The position numbers and the translations under genes are program-made. Shown piece after piece: positions 43,564-53,269 of a DNA stretch of 64,000 nt. The number at the start of each line of letters is the position of its first letter. Position 1 is the first letter of the stretch. The notes below the pieces were generated by a model. It saw nothing but the letters and a program-made list of their open reading frames with translations, did no database searches and was not told the origin of the DNA. Source of the DNA: a bacterium BMS3Bbin13 (GTDB taxonomy: Bacteria; Pseudomonadota; Gammaproteobacteria; 21-64-14); the NCBI GenBank assembly GCA_002897735.1, contig BDTW01000044.1, forward strand, positions 1-64,000, read 5' to 3'.

Positions 43564-45660
43564 ATGGTTGATGAAAGTCGCCGCCGGTTTCTGACAAAGT
43601 CATCCCTCGCCGCCGCCACGTTGGCGGCGGGACAGGTCTTGCCCCCGGCGATCCGCAAGGCGCTGGCGGTGGAGCCGGCGCGCGTCACGGGCGCCGTCGA
43701 GGATGTTCGGCATGTGGTCGTCTTTATGCAGGAAAACCGTTCCTTCGACCACTATTTCGGATCTCTGCGCGGGGTACGCGGATTCGGCGATCCCCGTCCG
43801 CTGACCCAGCGCAACGGAAAGCCGATCTGGTATCAGCCGAGCGCGCCCGGTTCATCAGACTACGTGCTTCCGTTCCATCTCGACAGCGCGCACACCAGCG
43901 CGCAGAGCATGAAGGGCCTGAATCATAGCTGGAAGAAGTCGCACGAGATTTGGGAGAACCACAATGCCTGGGTGTCTCAGAAGACCGCCATGACCATGGG
44001 CTACTTCCGGCGCCAAGACCTCCCATTCTACTATGCGCTGGCCGATGCCTTCACGGTCTGTGACGGCTACCATGCCTCGCTGTTCGGCCCGACCAGTCCC
44101 AATCGAATGTTCCTGTTTACCGGGACCAACGGCCTGAGCGTCGGTGACGACGGCAGGCAGGCGATTGCCAACATGCGCGACGTCAACGATACCGCCGACA
44201 TGGCCCGCGACCACGGACAGTTCAAGGGGCATGCCTGGACCACCTATGCACAGCGTCTGCAGAAGGCCGGCGTTTCCTGGCAGGTCTACCAGGAGTATGA
44301 CAATTACGGCGACAACACGATGCAGTTGTTCTCCGCATTCCGCAACCTCAAGCGGGATTCGGAACTCTATCGGCGTTGTCGCGCGTGGGCTCCGGGCTCC
44401 ACCGCCGCCAATGCGCGGGCCTCGCGGGGCGAGCATCTGGTCGCCGCCTTCGAGAAGGATGTGCGTAATGGCACGCTGCCGCAGGTGTCGTGGATCGTCG
44501 CCCCCTATATCATGAGCGAGCATCCCGAGGCCCCGCCGGCCTACGGCGAGTCGCTCACGGCGCGGCTGCTGACCGTGCTGGCGGAGAACCCGGAGGTCTG
44601 GTCGAAGACGGTCTTCCTGATCAACTACGACGAGAATGACGGGTTCTTCGATCACATTCCCCCGGCACTTCCGGCAATCGACCCGTCCATCGGCAAGAGC
44701 ACCGTCGATACGACCGGCGAGAACTACCGGGGTGTTCCGGTGGGTTTCGGCCCGCGTGTGCCGATGCTGGTGGTTTCACCCTGGAGCCGCGGCGGTTGGG
44801 TCAACTCGCAGGTGTTCGATCACACCTCCATCCTGCGCTTTCTCGAAGCCCGTTTCGGCGTGGCCGAGCCCAACATCAGCCCGTGGCGGCGCGCGGTGGC
44901 GGGCGATCTGCTCAGCGCCTTCGATTTTGCCGGCACCGATCCGCTCTGGCCGGAACTGCCCGATACCGCGGAGTACATAGCCCGGGCCGATGCCGCCGGC
45001 AAGCTTCCGGTCCCGAAGGTGCCCATGGATCAGAAAATGCCCAAACAGGAGGTCGGCCAACGTCCGGCGCGGGCTCTGCCGTATGACTTCAACGTCAGCG
45101 GTCGGGTGGAGCAGGGTGTCGGGCTGCGCCTGCATCTGGTCAATCACGGCCCGGTCGGCGTGGCCCTCAACGCCTACGATGCCTCCGGTGCGACGGCGCC
45201 CCGATTCTACACCGTGGGTACGGGGGACTCCTTGGAGGATGCCTGGTCGGGCCGGGATGACTACGACGTGAGCCTGTATGGTCCCAATGGATTTCTGCGC
45301 CGTTTCGCCGGGGTATCGCCCGCGGCTTCGGGTCCGCGACCCGAGGTCGAGGTGAGCTACCGCGCCGATCGCAATCATCTGGTTCTCAAGCTGCGCAACG
45401 ATGGTGATAAGCCCTGTGCCTGCCGGGTGCGGGATGCCTACACGGTCGGCGCATCACGCGCCTATCGGTTGGCGCCGGGGGCGTCGGTCGAGAGCGTCTG
45501 GAATATTGCCGGGCAGGACCACTGGTACGACTTCACCGTCGTTCGTGAGGGTGACCGGAACTATGTCCGCAGGCTGTCCGGTCACATCGAGACCGGGCGT
45601 CCGAGCTTCAGCGATCCGGCGATCGCCGGCCTTGAAATGAACAGGGATCCGGTCACCTGA
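43564..45660 (+). CDS. Tat-exported phosphocholine-type phospholipase C
   Basis: 698 residues. Tat signal ESRRRFLTKSSLAAATLAAG, then the phosphoesterase (PF04185) core: VVVFMQENRSFDHYFGSLRG, FGPTSPNRMFLFTGTNG, TVFLINYDENDGFFDHIPP and FDHTSILRFLEARFG. Two C-terminal DUF756-like beta domains (about 520-690) follow, as in non-hemolytic PlcN/PlcH. It would cleave phospholipid head groups in the periplasm or outside. AAGGAGG (43551-43557) is 7 bp from ATG 43564. Head-group specificity cannot be read. Confidence 0.9.
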   Translation: MVDESRRRFLTKSSLAAATLAAGQVLPPAIRKALAVEPARVTGAVEDVRHVVVFMQENRSFDHYFGSLRGVRGFGDPRPLTQRNGKPIWYQPSAPGSSDYVLPFHLDSAHTSAQSMKGLNHSWKKSHEIWENHNAWVSQKTAMTMGYFRRQDLPFYYALADAFTVCDGYHASLFGPTSPNRMFLFTGTNGLSVGDDGRQAIANMRDVNDTADMARDHGQFKGHAWTTYAQRLQKAGVSWQVYQEYDNYGDNTMQLFSAFRNLKRDSELYRRCRAWAPGSTAANARASRGEHLVAAFEKDVRNGTLPQVSWIVAPYIMSEHPEAPPAYGESLTARLLTVLAENPEVWSKTVFLINYDENDGFFDHIPPALPAIDPSIGKSTVDTTGENYRGVPVGFGPRVPMLVVSPWSRGGWVNSQVFDHTSILRFLEARFGVAEPNISPWRRAVAGDLLSAFDFAGTDPLWPELPDTAEYIARADAAGKLPVPKVPMDQKMPKQEVGQRPARALPYDFNVSGRVEQGVGLRLHLVNHGPVGVALNAYDASGATAPRFYTVGTGDSLEDAWSGRDDYDVSLYGPNGFLRRFAGVSPAASGPRPEVEVSYRADRNHLVLKLRNDGDKPCACRVRDAYTVGASRAYRLAPGASVESVWNIAGQDHWYDFTVVREGDRNYVRRLSGHIETGRPSFSDPAIAGLEMNRDPVT

Positions 45661-45666
45661 GAGGGC

Positions 45667-45698
45667 CGGTTCCGGAGCGGAGCTGCATTCCGGAACCG
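45667..45698 (+). terminator. Hairpin after the phospholipase gene
   Basis: CGGTTCCGGA (45667-45676) pairs with TCCGGAACCG (45689-45698) around a 12-base loop, six bases after the stop. No T tract follows, so it may protect the mRNA end or be a weak terminator. Confidence 0.45.
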
Positions 45699-45820
45699 CG
45701 GGGATCGTCCAATCCGCCGTCGAACTTCGGGAGGCGGCGGATGTTCGTTCCGCGCCCTCGGCATGAAGTATCCGTGAACGTAGTAAAAGCCTGGTGTTCA
45801 TGGGTCCCGGTTTCCGGCCA

Positions 45821-45848
45821 TTGTCACGGGATCGCCATAATTATGGCG
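45821..45848 (+). promoter_or_regulatory. Regulatory region upstream of TonB receptor 2
   Basis: A perfect 16-bp palindrome CGCCATAATTATGGCG (45833-45848) lies 69 bp before the gene. It overlaps a degenerate Pho-box-like pair TTGTCACGGGA / TCGCCATAATT (45821-45842). The palindrome looks like an operator for a dimeric repressor. Confidence 0.4.
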
Positions 45849-45917
45849 CAGAATGAGTCTTGTGTCCGGGGGTGATCGACTCGGCATGACGGCCTTCTCT
45901 TGATGGAGATGCCTGCG

Positions 45918-48233
45918 ATGCGTATTCGGTTGGGCGATCTGAAGTTACAGCGCTCGGTGGTGATGGGTCTTGGGGTGAGTGGCCTGGCGTTTTCATGTAT
46001 GCCCATCGTTGCGCTCGCTCAGCCCGGCGGTAATGCGGGCGATACCACGATGATTCAGGTGAAGAAGGTCGTAAAAAAAGTCCCGCCGGAAAAGGCCGTG
46101 GCGACCGTCAATAAGATCAAAGTCGAACATGCCGGTCCATCCGGCAATCTGCTTTCCATCCTCAAAAATATTCCGGGCTTTAACGTCCTGAGCACGGGGC
46201 CCGGAAATCTGCTGACCGGCGATATGGCGTTTACGCTCAACGGATTCAGCAGTTCACAGGTCGGCGCTACTTTTGACGGGGTGCCGATCATCAACACCTT
46301 CCGCGGCGGAATTTACGGCGAAGGGGACGATCACGCCGTAACGCCGATAACGATCGGGCAGATCAGCAGTGTGCAGGTATACAGCGGCGCGAATACTCCG
46401 CGGCAGAATTCATTGAATTCGCTCGGCGGCACCATCAATTTCAGCCCGAATTTGCCGTCAAATCGTGCCGGTGTGGACGTGAACTTGGGGGGAGGCGCGT
46501 ATGTGCGGAACGGCGATATATTCTCGGGGGGCATCGAGGCGAATTCCGGCGCGATCCGATCGCTGGGCGGTTTCAAGGCGCTGGCGAAATATGGGCATGC
46601 GGATTCGAACGGATTCCAGCGGCATGTCTATGCGCATCTGAACTCATATTATCTGGCCGCCGCCCAGCCGTTCAACGGCGGGCTTTCCAATCTCAGTCTG
46701 ATCGTCGTGCATAATGACGAGAAGGCATATAGGCCTACCACGATTCCTTTGGCGTTGATCGAACGCTATGGACGCGATTATCAGTATCCGACGGATGTCG
46801 CGCGTAACACCGCCGATTCACATTCGACCCATGTGGTTCTCGGGGTGAAATCACTGTTGAATCCGATAGCCGTCGGCGGATTGAAGTTCTTCTACAACGA
46901 CACTGAAAATGATCGTACGGCATATGCGAACCCGATCTACAATAACAGCTATATGGGCTACCGTTTGCCGACCTATCTCAAAAGTGCATCGGCGCTCGAC
47001 GGTTACGGATCGAATTTCAACGTCTACAATTCCACCCTCGCGATGCAGAAATTCGGTTCGGCACATGCCGGGACGCAGTATCAACGCTATATCGACAATT
47101 ATCACAACGTGGGTGAAAAGGCCCATGTGAGTCTGCTGTTGCCATCGAATACCGTAACCATAGGCAGCATGATCCTTCAGGCCAAGGATCATTCGATGGA
47201 AAGTTGGTACGGGTCGTCTCCGGTACCTATGACCATGGGATACAATAATGCCTGGTTGGAGCACGACGGCAAGGATTACTGGGACGGTTATGTACAGGAC
47301 AATATGTCCCTGATCGGCGGCCGCCTGCATGTCTACCCGGGCGTAAAATATGTTCATATCTCAATGTATGCGGCCGATGCGCCGGGATATTATTACCAAC
47401 ACGGCGGCGCCGCAGGTAAGACTTTCGTCTATACCGAGCCGTCCCTCGGGGCGACTTTCAGCCCGATCAAGGCCGTAGAGATTTACACCAATTACGGCCG
47501 CATCTACAAGGCGCCTAATATCAGTGCAATCTACAGTGTCATCGGCGCCGCGCCGATCCCGGCTCCGATCACGGTTGAACCCGAGTACGTCGACAGCATC
47601 GATGCCGGTATCCGTTACAGCGGGACCGTCGGAAAGATTTCACTGGCGGCGTTCGATCGTCGGTTCAGTCATATCTTCAGCTATTCCTATAGCGGTGTGA
47701 CCGGCGTCACGACGGAATATAATTCCGGCGCGGCGGACTACAAAGGATTCACGATTACGGCGGAAAAACCGCTGTTTTCATATTTCCTGCTTGAAGGCAA
47801 CTACGGTTATACGAGTGCCGAATACATAACCGCTTTCAAGGGTAACAACGGTACGGTCGCCAGCGGCATGCCGCGACCGAACGTGCCTCGGTACACCGCC
47901 AATCTGGCGCTGAATTACGCACGCGGGCCATTGTCCGGAAGCCTCGGTTCCCACTTCGTCGGCCGTCAATACATCGCCTATAACGGAGGGGTGACGAGTA
48001 CGACGACTCTGCCGGCCTATGCGACGGTCGATCTCAACCTGACTTATACCTGGCGTCCGCACGACGGTGTTTTCAGGAAGGTTGAGATCACCGGCTACAG
48101 CGACAATCTCCTCGATGAAAAACACATCGTTTACGCCTATGTGCACGGTCATCAGGACGGATCGAATAACTACGAGCAGGTTCAGGAGGGTGCCCCCTGT
48201 TTTGTCGGTGTCACCCTGGCGGCATTGTTCTAG
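45918..48233 (+). CDS. TonB-dependent outer-membrane receptor 2
   Basis: 771 residues: signal peptide, possible TonB box DTTMIQV near the mature N-terminus, a plug (LLSILKNIPGFNVLSTGPGN, FTLNGFSSSQVGATFDGVPI, LGGTINFSPN) and barrel, ending VGVTLAALF. GGAG (45905-45908) is 9 bp from ATG 45918. Codon use is less GC-biased (many AAT, ATA, TAT) than in the TonB-ExbBD genes that follow, so the receptor may have a separate origin. Confidence 0.88.
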   Translation: MRIRLGDLKLQRSVVMGLGVSGLAFSCMPIVALAQPGGNAGDTTMIQVKKVVKKVPPEKAVATVNKIKVEHAGPSGNLLSILKNIPGFNVLSTGPGNLLTGDMAFTLNGFSSSQVGATFDGVPIINTFRGGIYGEGDDHAVTPITIGQISSVQVYSGANTPRQNSLNSLGGTINFSPNLPSNRAGVDVNLGGGAYVRNGDIFSGGIEANSGAIRSLGGFKALAKYGHADSNGFQRHVYAHLNSYYLAAAQPFNGGLSNLSLIVVHNDEKAYRPTTIPLALIERYGRDYQYPTDVARNTADSHSTHVVLGVKSLLNPIAVGGLKFFYNDTENDRTAYANPIYNNSYMGYRLPTYLKSASALDGYGSNFNVYNSTLAMQKFGSAHAGTQYQRYIDNYHNVGEKAHVSLLLPSNTVTIGSMILQAKDHSMESWYGSSPVPMTMGYNNAWLEHDGKDYWDGYVQDNMSLIGGRLHVYPGVKYVHISMYAADAPGYYYQHGGAAGKTFVYTEPSLGATFSPIKAVEIYTNYGRIYKAPNISAIYSVIGAAPIPAPITVEPEYVDSIDAGIRYSGTVGKISLAAFDRRFSHIFSYSYSGVTGVTTEYNSGAADYKGFTITAEKPLFSYFLLEGNYGYTSAEYITAFKGNNGTVASGMPRPNVPRYTANLALNYARGPLSGSLGSHFVGRQYIAYNGGVTSTTTLPAYATVDLNLTYTWRPHDGVFRKVEITGYSDNLLDEKHIVYAYVHGHQDGSNNYEQVQEGAPCFVGVTLAALF

Positions 48234-48356
48234 TCGGGCATTGTTCCGGTCACTCGGGGGCCGTGGGGCGGGGGACTGCCCCTGCCGTTTCCCGCCCATG
48301 CGCGGGCGGGAAGGGACGTCCGAATGTTTTCACTTTGAGTGGAGAACTTTTCAAAG

Positions 48357-49061
48357 ATGGAATTCATCATCCATTTGATTAAATTGTCGGGTGGTCTGCC
48401 GATTTTTATGGCGCTGCTGTTGTTGATGGCGGTGGCGGTCATCGTGGACCGGGTGTGGTTTTACTACCGGGTACTGGGTGCGGGCGGTCGGATCGAGTAT
48501 GCGCTACGGGGGCTGGGCTACCGCGATTTGCGGGGCCTGAGGTCGCTGGGCGAGGAATACGCGCATACGCTGCAGGGTCGGCTGATCCTGCAGGCTCTGA
48601 CCTCGCAGGCCGGCAGCGCGGATGCGCTGTCGCAGCATCTGGACGAAGAGGTGCTATGGTCGATGCCGCGTCTGGATCAGTATTTGTGGCTGTTGGATTC
48701 GGCGGTGACCCTGGGGCCGCTGCTGGGGCTGTTCGGTACCATCATCGGCATGATCGACACCTTCAATGTACTCGGCGGCGCGGGCGCGGCGGTCAAGGCC
48801 ACCGGCGGCATTGCAGACGCCTTGGTATCGACCGGTATAGGGCTGTCCATCGCCATCATTTCGGTGCCGTTCCTGAACTTTCTGAACAAGCGGTTACGGC
48901 TGGCGATGCATCAGCTTGACCTGATCCGGCTGCTGCTGCTCAATCGGCTGTACGGCGACGGGGTCGAGGCCCGAGAAGAGAAAGTGGAGCATTTCGAGTC
49001 GCGTAGCGCCCTGAGCGGGCGCCTGGGGCTGGAAGACACTCGCAGGATGGAAGGGGTTTAG
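48357..49061 (+). CDS. exbB: ExbB-like TonB motor subunit
   Basis: 234 residues of the MotA/TolQ/ExbB family: N-terminal membrane helix (LPIFMALLLLMAVAVIVDRV), then the paired helices LDSAVTLGPLLGLFGTIIGM and GGIADALVSTGIGLSIAIIS, with the conserved Thr/Gly residues. Forms the proton channel with ExbD. Start may be ATG 48357 or GTG 48339. Confidence 0.9.
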   Translation: MEFIIHLIKLSGGLPIFMALLLLMAVAVIVDRVWFYYRVLGAGGRIEYALRGLGYRDLRGLRSLGEEYAHTLQGRLILQALTSQAGSADALSQHLDEEVLWSMPRLDQYLWLLDSAVTLGPLLGLFGTIIGMIDTFNVLGGAGAAVKATGGIADALVSTGIGLSIAIISVPFLNFLNKRLRLAMHQLDLIRLLLLNRLYGDGVEAREEKVEHFESRSALSGRLGLEDTRRMEGV

Positions 49062-49064
49062 ACA

Positions 49065-49466
49065 TTGGACCGTTCTCATTACTTCGAGCACCAGGAGCCA
49101 CGGCTGAACATCATCCCGATGATCGATATCATGATGTTCCTGTTGGTGTTCTTCGTGCTGATGGTGCTGCACATGATCCCCAACACGGGGATCAAGCTGC
49201 ATCTTCCGAGCGCGAGTACGGCGACGTCGTTGCCGCATAAGAGCGTGATCATCGGGGTCACCGCCGAGGGGGCGGTGCGCTACGGGGGCCACGCGGTGAG
49301 TCTGCCCGTGCTCAAGGCGCGCCTTGCCGTGCTCAAGGACAAGGCGACGGTGAGCGTGATCATCGCCAGCGACGGCAAGGCCACGGTCGACGAGCTGACC
49401 GGGGTAATGAATGCGGTGCGCGAACTGGGCATCAGCAAGATCGGCTTGGCGGTGAAGGCACCATGA
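49065..49466 (+). CDS. exbD: ExbD-like TonB motor subunit
   Basis: 133 residues: PRLNIIPMIDIMMFLLVFFV carries the proton-carrying Asp in the single membrane helix; a periplasmic domain follows (SVIIGVTAEGAVRYGGHAVS). TTG start; overlaps tonB by 4 bp. Works with ExbB to energise TonB. Confidence 0.9.
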   Translation: MDRSHYFEHQEPRLNIIPMIDIMMFLLVFFVLMVLHMIPNTGIKLHLPSASTATSLPHKSVIIGVTAEGAVRYGGHAVSLPVLKARLAVLKDKATVSVIIASDGKATVDELTGVMNAVRELGISKIGLAVKAP

Positions 49467-50266
49467 GCGCGGTCCTGTTGGCGATGCCGGGCTCGTGGGA
49501 ACCGCCGCGGTTGGGATTGCACAGGGTCCTGTTGATCGCCCTGGGCCTGGAGGTCGCCCCGGTTGTGCTGCTGCTGTGGCTGTGGCATCACGACCCGGCC
49601 CCGCCGCTACCGGCGGTGATGCCGCAGGTCACTACGGTCAGCTTCGTCAGGCTGCCGCCGCGGGTGCCGGTCGTGCCCAAGGTGGTGCCGCCGCCGCCAC
49701 CACCGCCGCCGCCACCCAAACTCGTGGTGCACAAATTGATCGTGCCCAAGATCGTGCCGCCGCCACCGCTGCCCAAACCCGATATCGTTATCCCCAAAAA
49801 GGTCCGGCCAAAGCCCGTGGTGCACAAACCGGTTGTACATAAACCCGTGGTACACAAGCCGGTGCCCAAGCCGCGCCCTGTTCCGCATCCTCCGGTGGTA
49901 TCGCATCCGGTACCGCAGGCGGTCAAATCCCCGACGCCCGCCCCGCGCGTGGTCGCGGTCCCCGGCCCCCCCCCTTCGGCTATCGCCGCCTACGCCGCGT
50001 CCCTGCACACACTGATCCAGAACAACGTCGTGGTCAGTGCCATCATCTCGCAGCTCGGGCTTTCCGGCAGCGTGCGGGTGCGCTTTACTCTCGGTCCCCG
50101 GGGAGGCCGCGTGCTCGATGTCCAAGTGCTCTCGGCCGACGCCAATCGGCTGATCCGCCAGGTCGCCCTCAAGACCGTTCAGAATCTCAGTTACCCCTCA
50201 TTCCCCAAGACCTTCGGTACCGCCGCGCGCGCCTTCGAGGTCACTGTACAAATCGAACGCCGGTAG
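49463..50266 (+). CDS. tonB: TonB energy transducer
   Basis: 267 residues: N-terminal membrane helix (LLIALGLEVAPVVLLLWLW), a Pro-rich spanner with ten consecutive prolines (VPPPPPPPPPPKLVVHK) and repeated VVHKP units, then a C-terminal TonB domain (GSVRVRFTLGPRGGRVLDVQ, IRQVALKTVQNLSYPSFP). The VHKP repeats add an unusual run of His residues. Coupled to exbD; the set is clearly dedicated to the adjacent receptors. Confidence 0.9.
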   Translation: MSAVLLAMPGSWEPPRLGLHRVLLIALGLEVAPVVLLLWLWHHDPAPPLPAVMPQVTTVSFVRLPPRVPVVPKVVPPPPPPPPPPKLVVHKLIVPKIVPPPPLPKPDIVIPKKVRPKPVVHKPVVHKPVVHKPVPKPRPVPHPPVVSHPVPQAVKSPTPAPRVVAVPGPPPSAIAAYAASLHTLIQNNVVVSAIISQLGLSGSVRVRFTLGPRGGRVLDVQVLSADANRLIRQVALKTVQNLSYPSFPKTFGTAARAFEVTVQIERR

Positions 50267-50285
50267 CATAAAGGAGTTCCTTCGG

Positions 50286-53120
50286 ATGAATGGCCCTTTT
50301 TATATTTTTGTAGATCCTTATGCCGTCGTGATCCGGGAGGACTGCACGGGGTCGCCCCGGATATCCCGTGCCCGGGCGCTTGTCCTGTTGCTGACCTGCG
50401 CTATGGCGCTGGCCGGGGTCGCCCGGGCCGCCGGCGGGTGGAGACGCCCGATCACCGGTCGCCTGGACGACCTTCCGGCGGTCACCCATGTCATTCCCAC
50501 CGGTCGCCGTATCAGCCCCATCGGTCGACTCGTCGGCACACCCAACTTCGCGACGGCGGTGGTCGTCGATCGGGGAGCCGCTTACGTCCTCGCCAACGGC
50601 GCCACCCGCACCCAGACGGTTACTCGCTACGACGCCGCCCGCCTCGAAGTCCTCGATCAGGCGCAGGGCTTTCGGAAGGCGCCGCCGGTCGCCGCCGGCG
50701 GCAGGTCGACGGGATCGACCCACATCACCCGTATCGCTCATCAGAACTTCTTTCAAGGGTTGGCGGCCGGCCCCCATGGGCGGCTCTATGCCACCGGCGG
50801 CGGCAGCGATGTCCTGGTTGCCATGCGGCCCGGCGCCGACGGCCTCGAGGTGCTGCGGCGTTACCGGCTGGCCTATTATCCCTTTCCGAAGGATCAATAC
50901 CCCTATGAATACCAGGGCTCACGGGGGAAGGCCTATCACTTCTACCCGGATGGCGTGACCTTGGATCGCGACGCTACCCACGCCTACGTCACCGGCCTGC
51001 TCAGTAACGCCGTGGCCCGTATCGATTTACGGACCGGTGCGACGCAGTATGCCAACGCCGGGCCCTATCCCTTTGCTCCCGTGCTGACCGACAACGGCCG
51101 GCGCCTGGTCGTCAGCGATTGGGGGGACTGCGGGGTGAGCGTGCTCGACGCCCGCACCCTCAAGACGCTGGGCCGGGTTTGCATCGGGCCGGCTACCGGG
51201 CCCGGTAATCCGGACCCGGGCGTGCATCCTACCGCGCTGGTCGCTTTACCGGGCACCAGCCGGGTCGTGTTCACCGCCTCCAATCTCGATGAGGCCGTCG
51301 AGATCGACGCGCGCAGTCTCAAGGTCGTGCGCATCTTCGACGACGCCCCCTATCCGGGTGCCCTGCCGGGCAGCTACCCCGACGGGGTCGCCGTGCATGC
51401 CGGCCGGCTCTATGTCGCCAACGCCGGCAATGACGATGTCGCCGTGTTCGATCTGCACAGCGGCCGGCGCCTCGGCCTGATCCCCACCGCCTGGTATCCC
51501 ACCGCCGTCGGCGCCGGTCCCAAGGCGCTCTACATCACCGCCGCCAAGGGTTTGGGAAGCGGCCCCAATCTTCGGCGCCAGTGGGTGGGCGATATGATGC
51601 ACGGGGTATTGCAGCGCCTGAGTTACGCCCGGATCGACCGTGAGCTGCCGCGCTTGACCGCGCTGGCTTTGACCGATAATGGCTTCGACGCCTCCCGGCG
51701 TGCGGCTTTGGCCCGTGACAACCGGCGGACCACGCAATATCTGCATCATCATATCCATTACGTCGTCTTCATCTTGCGCGAGAACAAGACCTTCGACGAG
51801 GAACTGGGCGACTTCGCCCCCGCCGGTCGCCGGGCGGATCCCAAACTCGCCCTTTACGGACCGCGCGAGCTGCCCAACCTGTTCGCCTGGGCGCGACACG
51901 ACAGCCTGTTCGTCAACTTCTATGTCGACGGCGAGGTCACCGCCCAGGCCCATCAGTGGGTCACCGGCGCATCGGACTCCGACTTCATCGAACGTACCTG
52001 GCCCCAGTATTATTCCGGCCGCGGTTTGATCGCCGGTCCCGGCTGGACCCAGTCACTGGTGCCCGCTTCGCTTAGCGACGGCACCGGCGGTCTCCCCGGC
52101 GGCGCGGCCGATCCCTTCGCCATTTACACGGATCTATCCGTGCTCGGTAAATGGTCCAATCCCTGGATCGCCTATCCCGAGCGGCTTTACCTGTTCAACA
52201 ATCTGCTCACCCACGGGGTCAGCTTCGAGGACTTCGGCGAGTTCGTGTCACGCAACGAGGCCGGGGCCATCTCCCCGGCCATGCGGGTGCATCTGGCCGT
52301 CGATTTCCCCGGCTGGGACCGCATGATCCTCGATACCCGCCGCGCCCGGGTCGCCATCGACTGGATGCGCAAACACGCCGGTGACCTGCCGCACTTCATC
52401 TACATGTGGCTGCCCGATGATCACACCGCCGGCCGCAGCCCCTGCTACTACACTCCGGATTACTATGTCGCCGACAACGATCTGGCCACCGCCCGGGTTA
52501 TTCACTATTTGAGCACCACTCCGCAGTGGAAGCACATGGTCGTGTTCGTCAATGAGGATGACGCCCAGTCCGGGGCCGACCACATCAATGCTCACCGCAG
52601 CTTCGCGGTCGCCTTGGGTCCCTGGGTTCGGCGGACCCAGGTCGCGACCCGCTATTCGCAGGTCAACCTCGTCCGCACCTTCGAGGCCGTCTTGGGTTTG
52701 CCTCCGATGTCGCAATGGGACGCCAACGCCGCCGTCATCCGCGGCATCTGGCGGCGACGCCCCGACGACGCGCCCGTGCCCGTACGGGCGCAGCAGGTGC
52801 CGGTCGCGTTCAACCCCGGGGCCTGTCCGGACGGCAAGCTGCTGCGGCGCATCGCCGGAGCCGGCGGCCACACCGTCACCGTCGCCTGGCTGCGCGCCCA
52901 TCTGCGTACCGATCCGTCGGCCCCCCCCCTTCCCGCTTCGGGCGAGCGCTATACCCCCACCACTTTGCTCAAGGTCCCGGGACCCGAGCAGATGCGGCAG
53001 GAGTGGATCGCCACCAAGGGACTCAAGCGCTACGACCGGGCGATGCGCTACCTCAAAACCCTCGCCCGGAAACACCATGCCCCGCTTGATCATTATCTTG
53101 CGACTGATGACAACAATTGA
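50286..53120 (+). CDS. YncE-like beta-propeller fused to a phosphoesterase domain
   Basis: 944 residues. Hydrophobic signal segment ALVLLLTCAMALAGVARA, then a YVTN/YncE beta-propeller (about 60-440: DGVTLDRDATHAYVTGLLSN, RLYVANAGNDDVAVFDLHSG) and a phosphoesterase-type domain (HYVVFILRENKTFDEELGDF, then HDSLFVNFYVDGEVTAQAHQW, PHFIYMWLPDDHTAG and VVFVNEDDAQSGADHINAHR). The RENKTFDE motif parallels QENRSFDH in the phospholipase C encoded upstream, so the locus has two enzymes of this superfamily. AAGGAG is about 10 bp from ATG. Likely periplasmic; substrate unknown. Confidence 0.85.
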   Translation: MNGPFYIFVDPYAVVIREDCTGSPRISRARALVLLLTCAMALAGVARAAGGWRRPITGRLDDLPAVTHVIPTGRRISPIGRLVGTPNFATAVVVDRGAAYVLANGATRTQTVTRYDAARLEVLDQAQGFRKAPPVAAGGRSTGSTHITRIAHQNFFQGLAAGPHGRLYATGGGSDVLVAMRPGADGLEVLRRYRLAYYPFPKDQYPYEYQGSRGKAYHFYPDGVTLDRDATHAYVTGLLSNAVARIDLRTGATQYANAGPYPFAPVLTDNGRRLVVSDWGDCGVSVLDARTLKTLGRVCIGPATGPGNPDPGVHPTALVALPGTSRVVFTASNLDEAVEIDARSLKVVRIFDDAPYPGALPGSYPDGVAVHAGRLYVANAGNDDVAVFDLHSGRRLGLIPTAWYPTAVGAGPKALYITAAKGLGSGPNLRRQWVGDMMHGVLQRLSYARIDRELPRLTALALTDNGFDASRRAALARDNRRTTQYLHHHIHYVVFILRENKTFDEELGDFAPAGRRADPKLALYGPRELPNLFAWARHDSLFVNFYVDGEVTAQAHQWVTGASDSDFIERTWPQYYSGRGLIAGPGWTQSLVPASLSDGTGGLPGGAADPFAIYTDLSVLGKWSNPWIAYPERLYLFNNLLTHGVSFEDFGEFVSRNEAGAISPAMRVHLAVDFPGWDRMILDTRRARVAIDWMRKHAGDLPHFIYMWLPDDHTAGRSPCYYTPDYYVADNDLATARVIHYLSTTPQWKHMVVFVNEDDAQSGADHINAHRSFAVALGPWVRRTQVATRYSQVNLVRTFEAVLGLPPMSQWDANAAVIRGIWRRRPDDAPVPVRAQQVPVAFNPGACPDGKLLRRIAGAGGHTVTVAWLRAHLRTDPSAPPLPASGERYTPTTLLKVPGPEQMRQEWIATKGLKRYDRAMRYLKTLARKHHAPLDHYLATDDNN

Positions 53121-53269
53121 ACCGGGCACTTCGGCCATAGCCGTATCCGCCTACGGATGCACCGGCTCAGGCGGCACTCGGCGACGCGCAGCGACGTTGT
53201 GGTAGGCTGTTGTGCGGTCCGGGGCGGGTGACCCGGGGCGTCGACGGGTGGGATCGCCGGAGGTCGCGG

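Noticed and set aside
41468-43603. A 711-codon reverse frame opposite TonB receptor 1
   Set aside because: Antisense to a clearly coding receptor; no recognisable motif.
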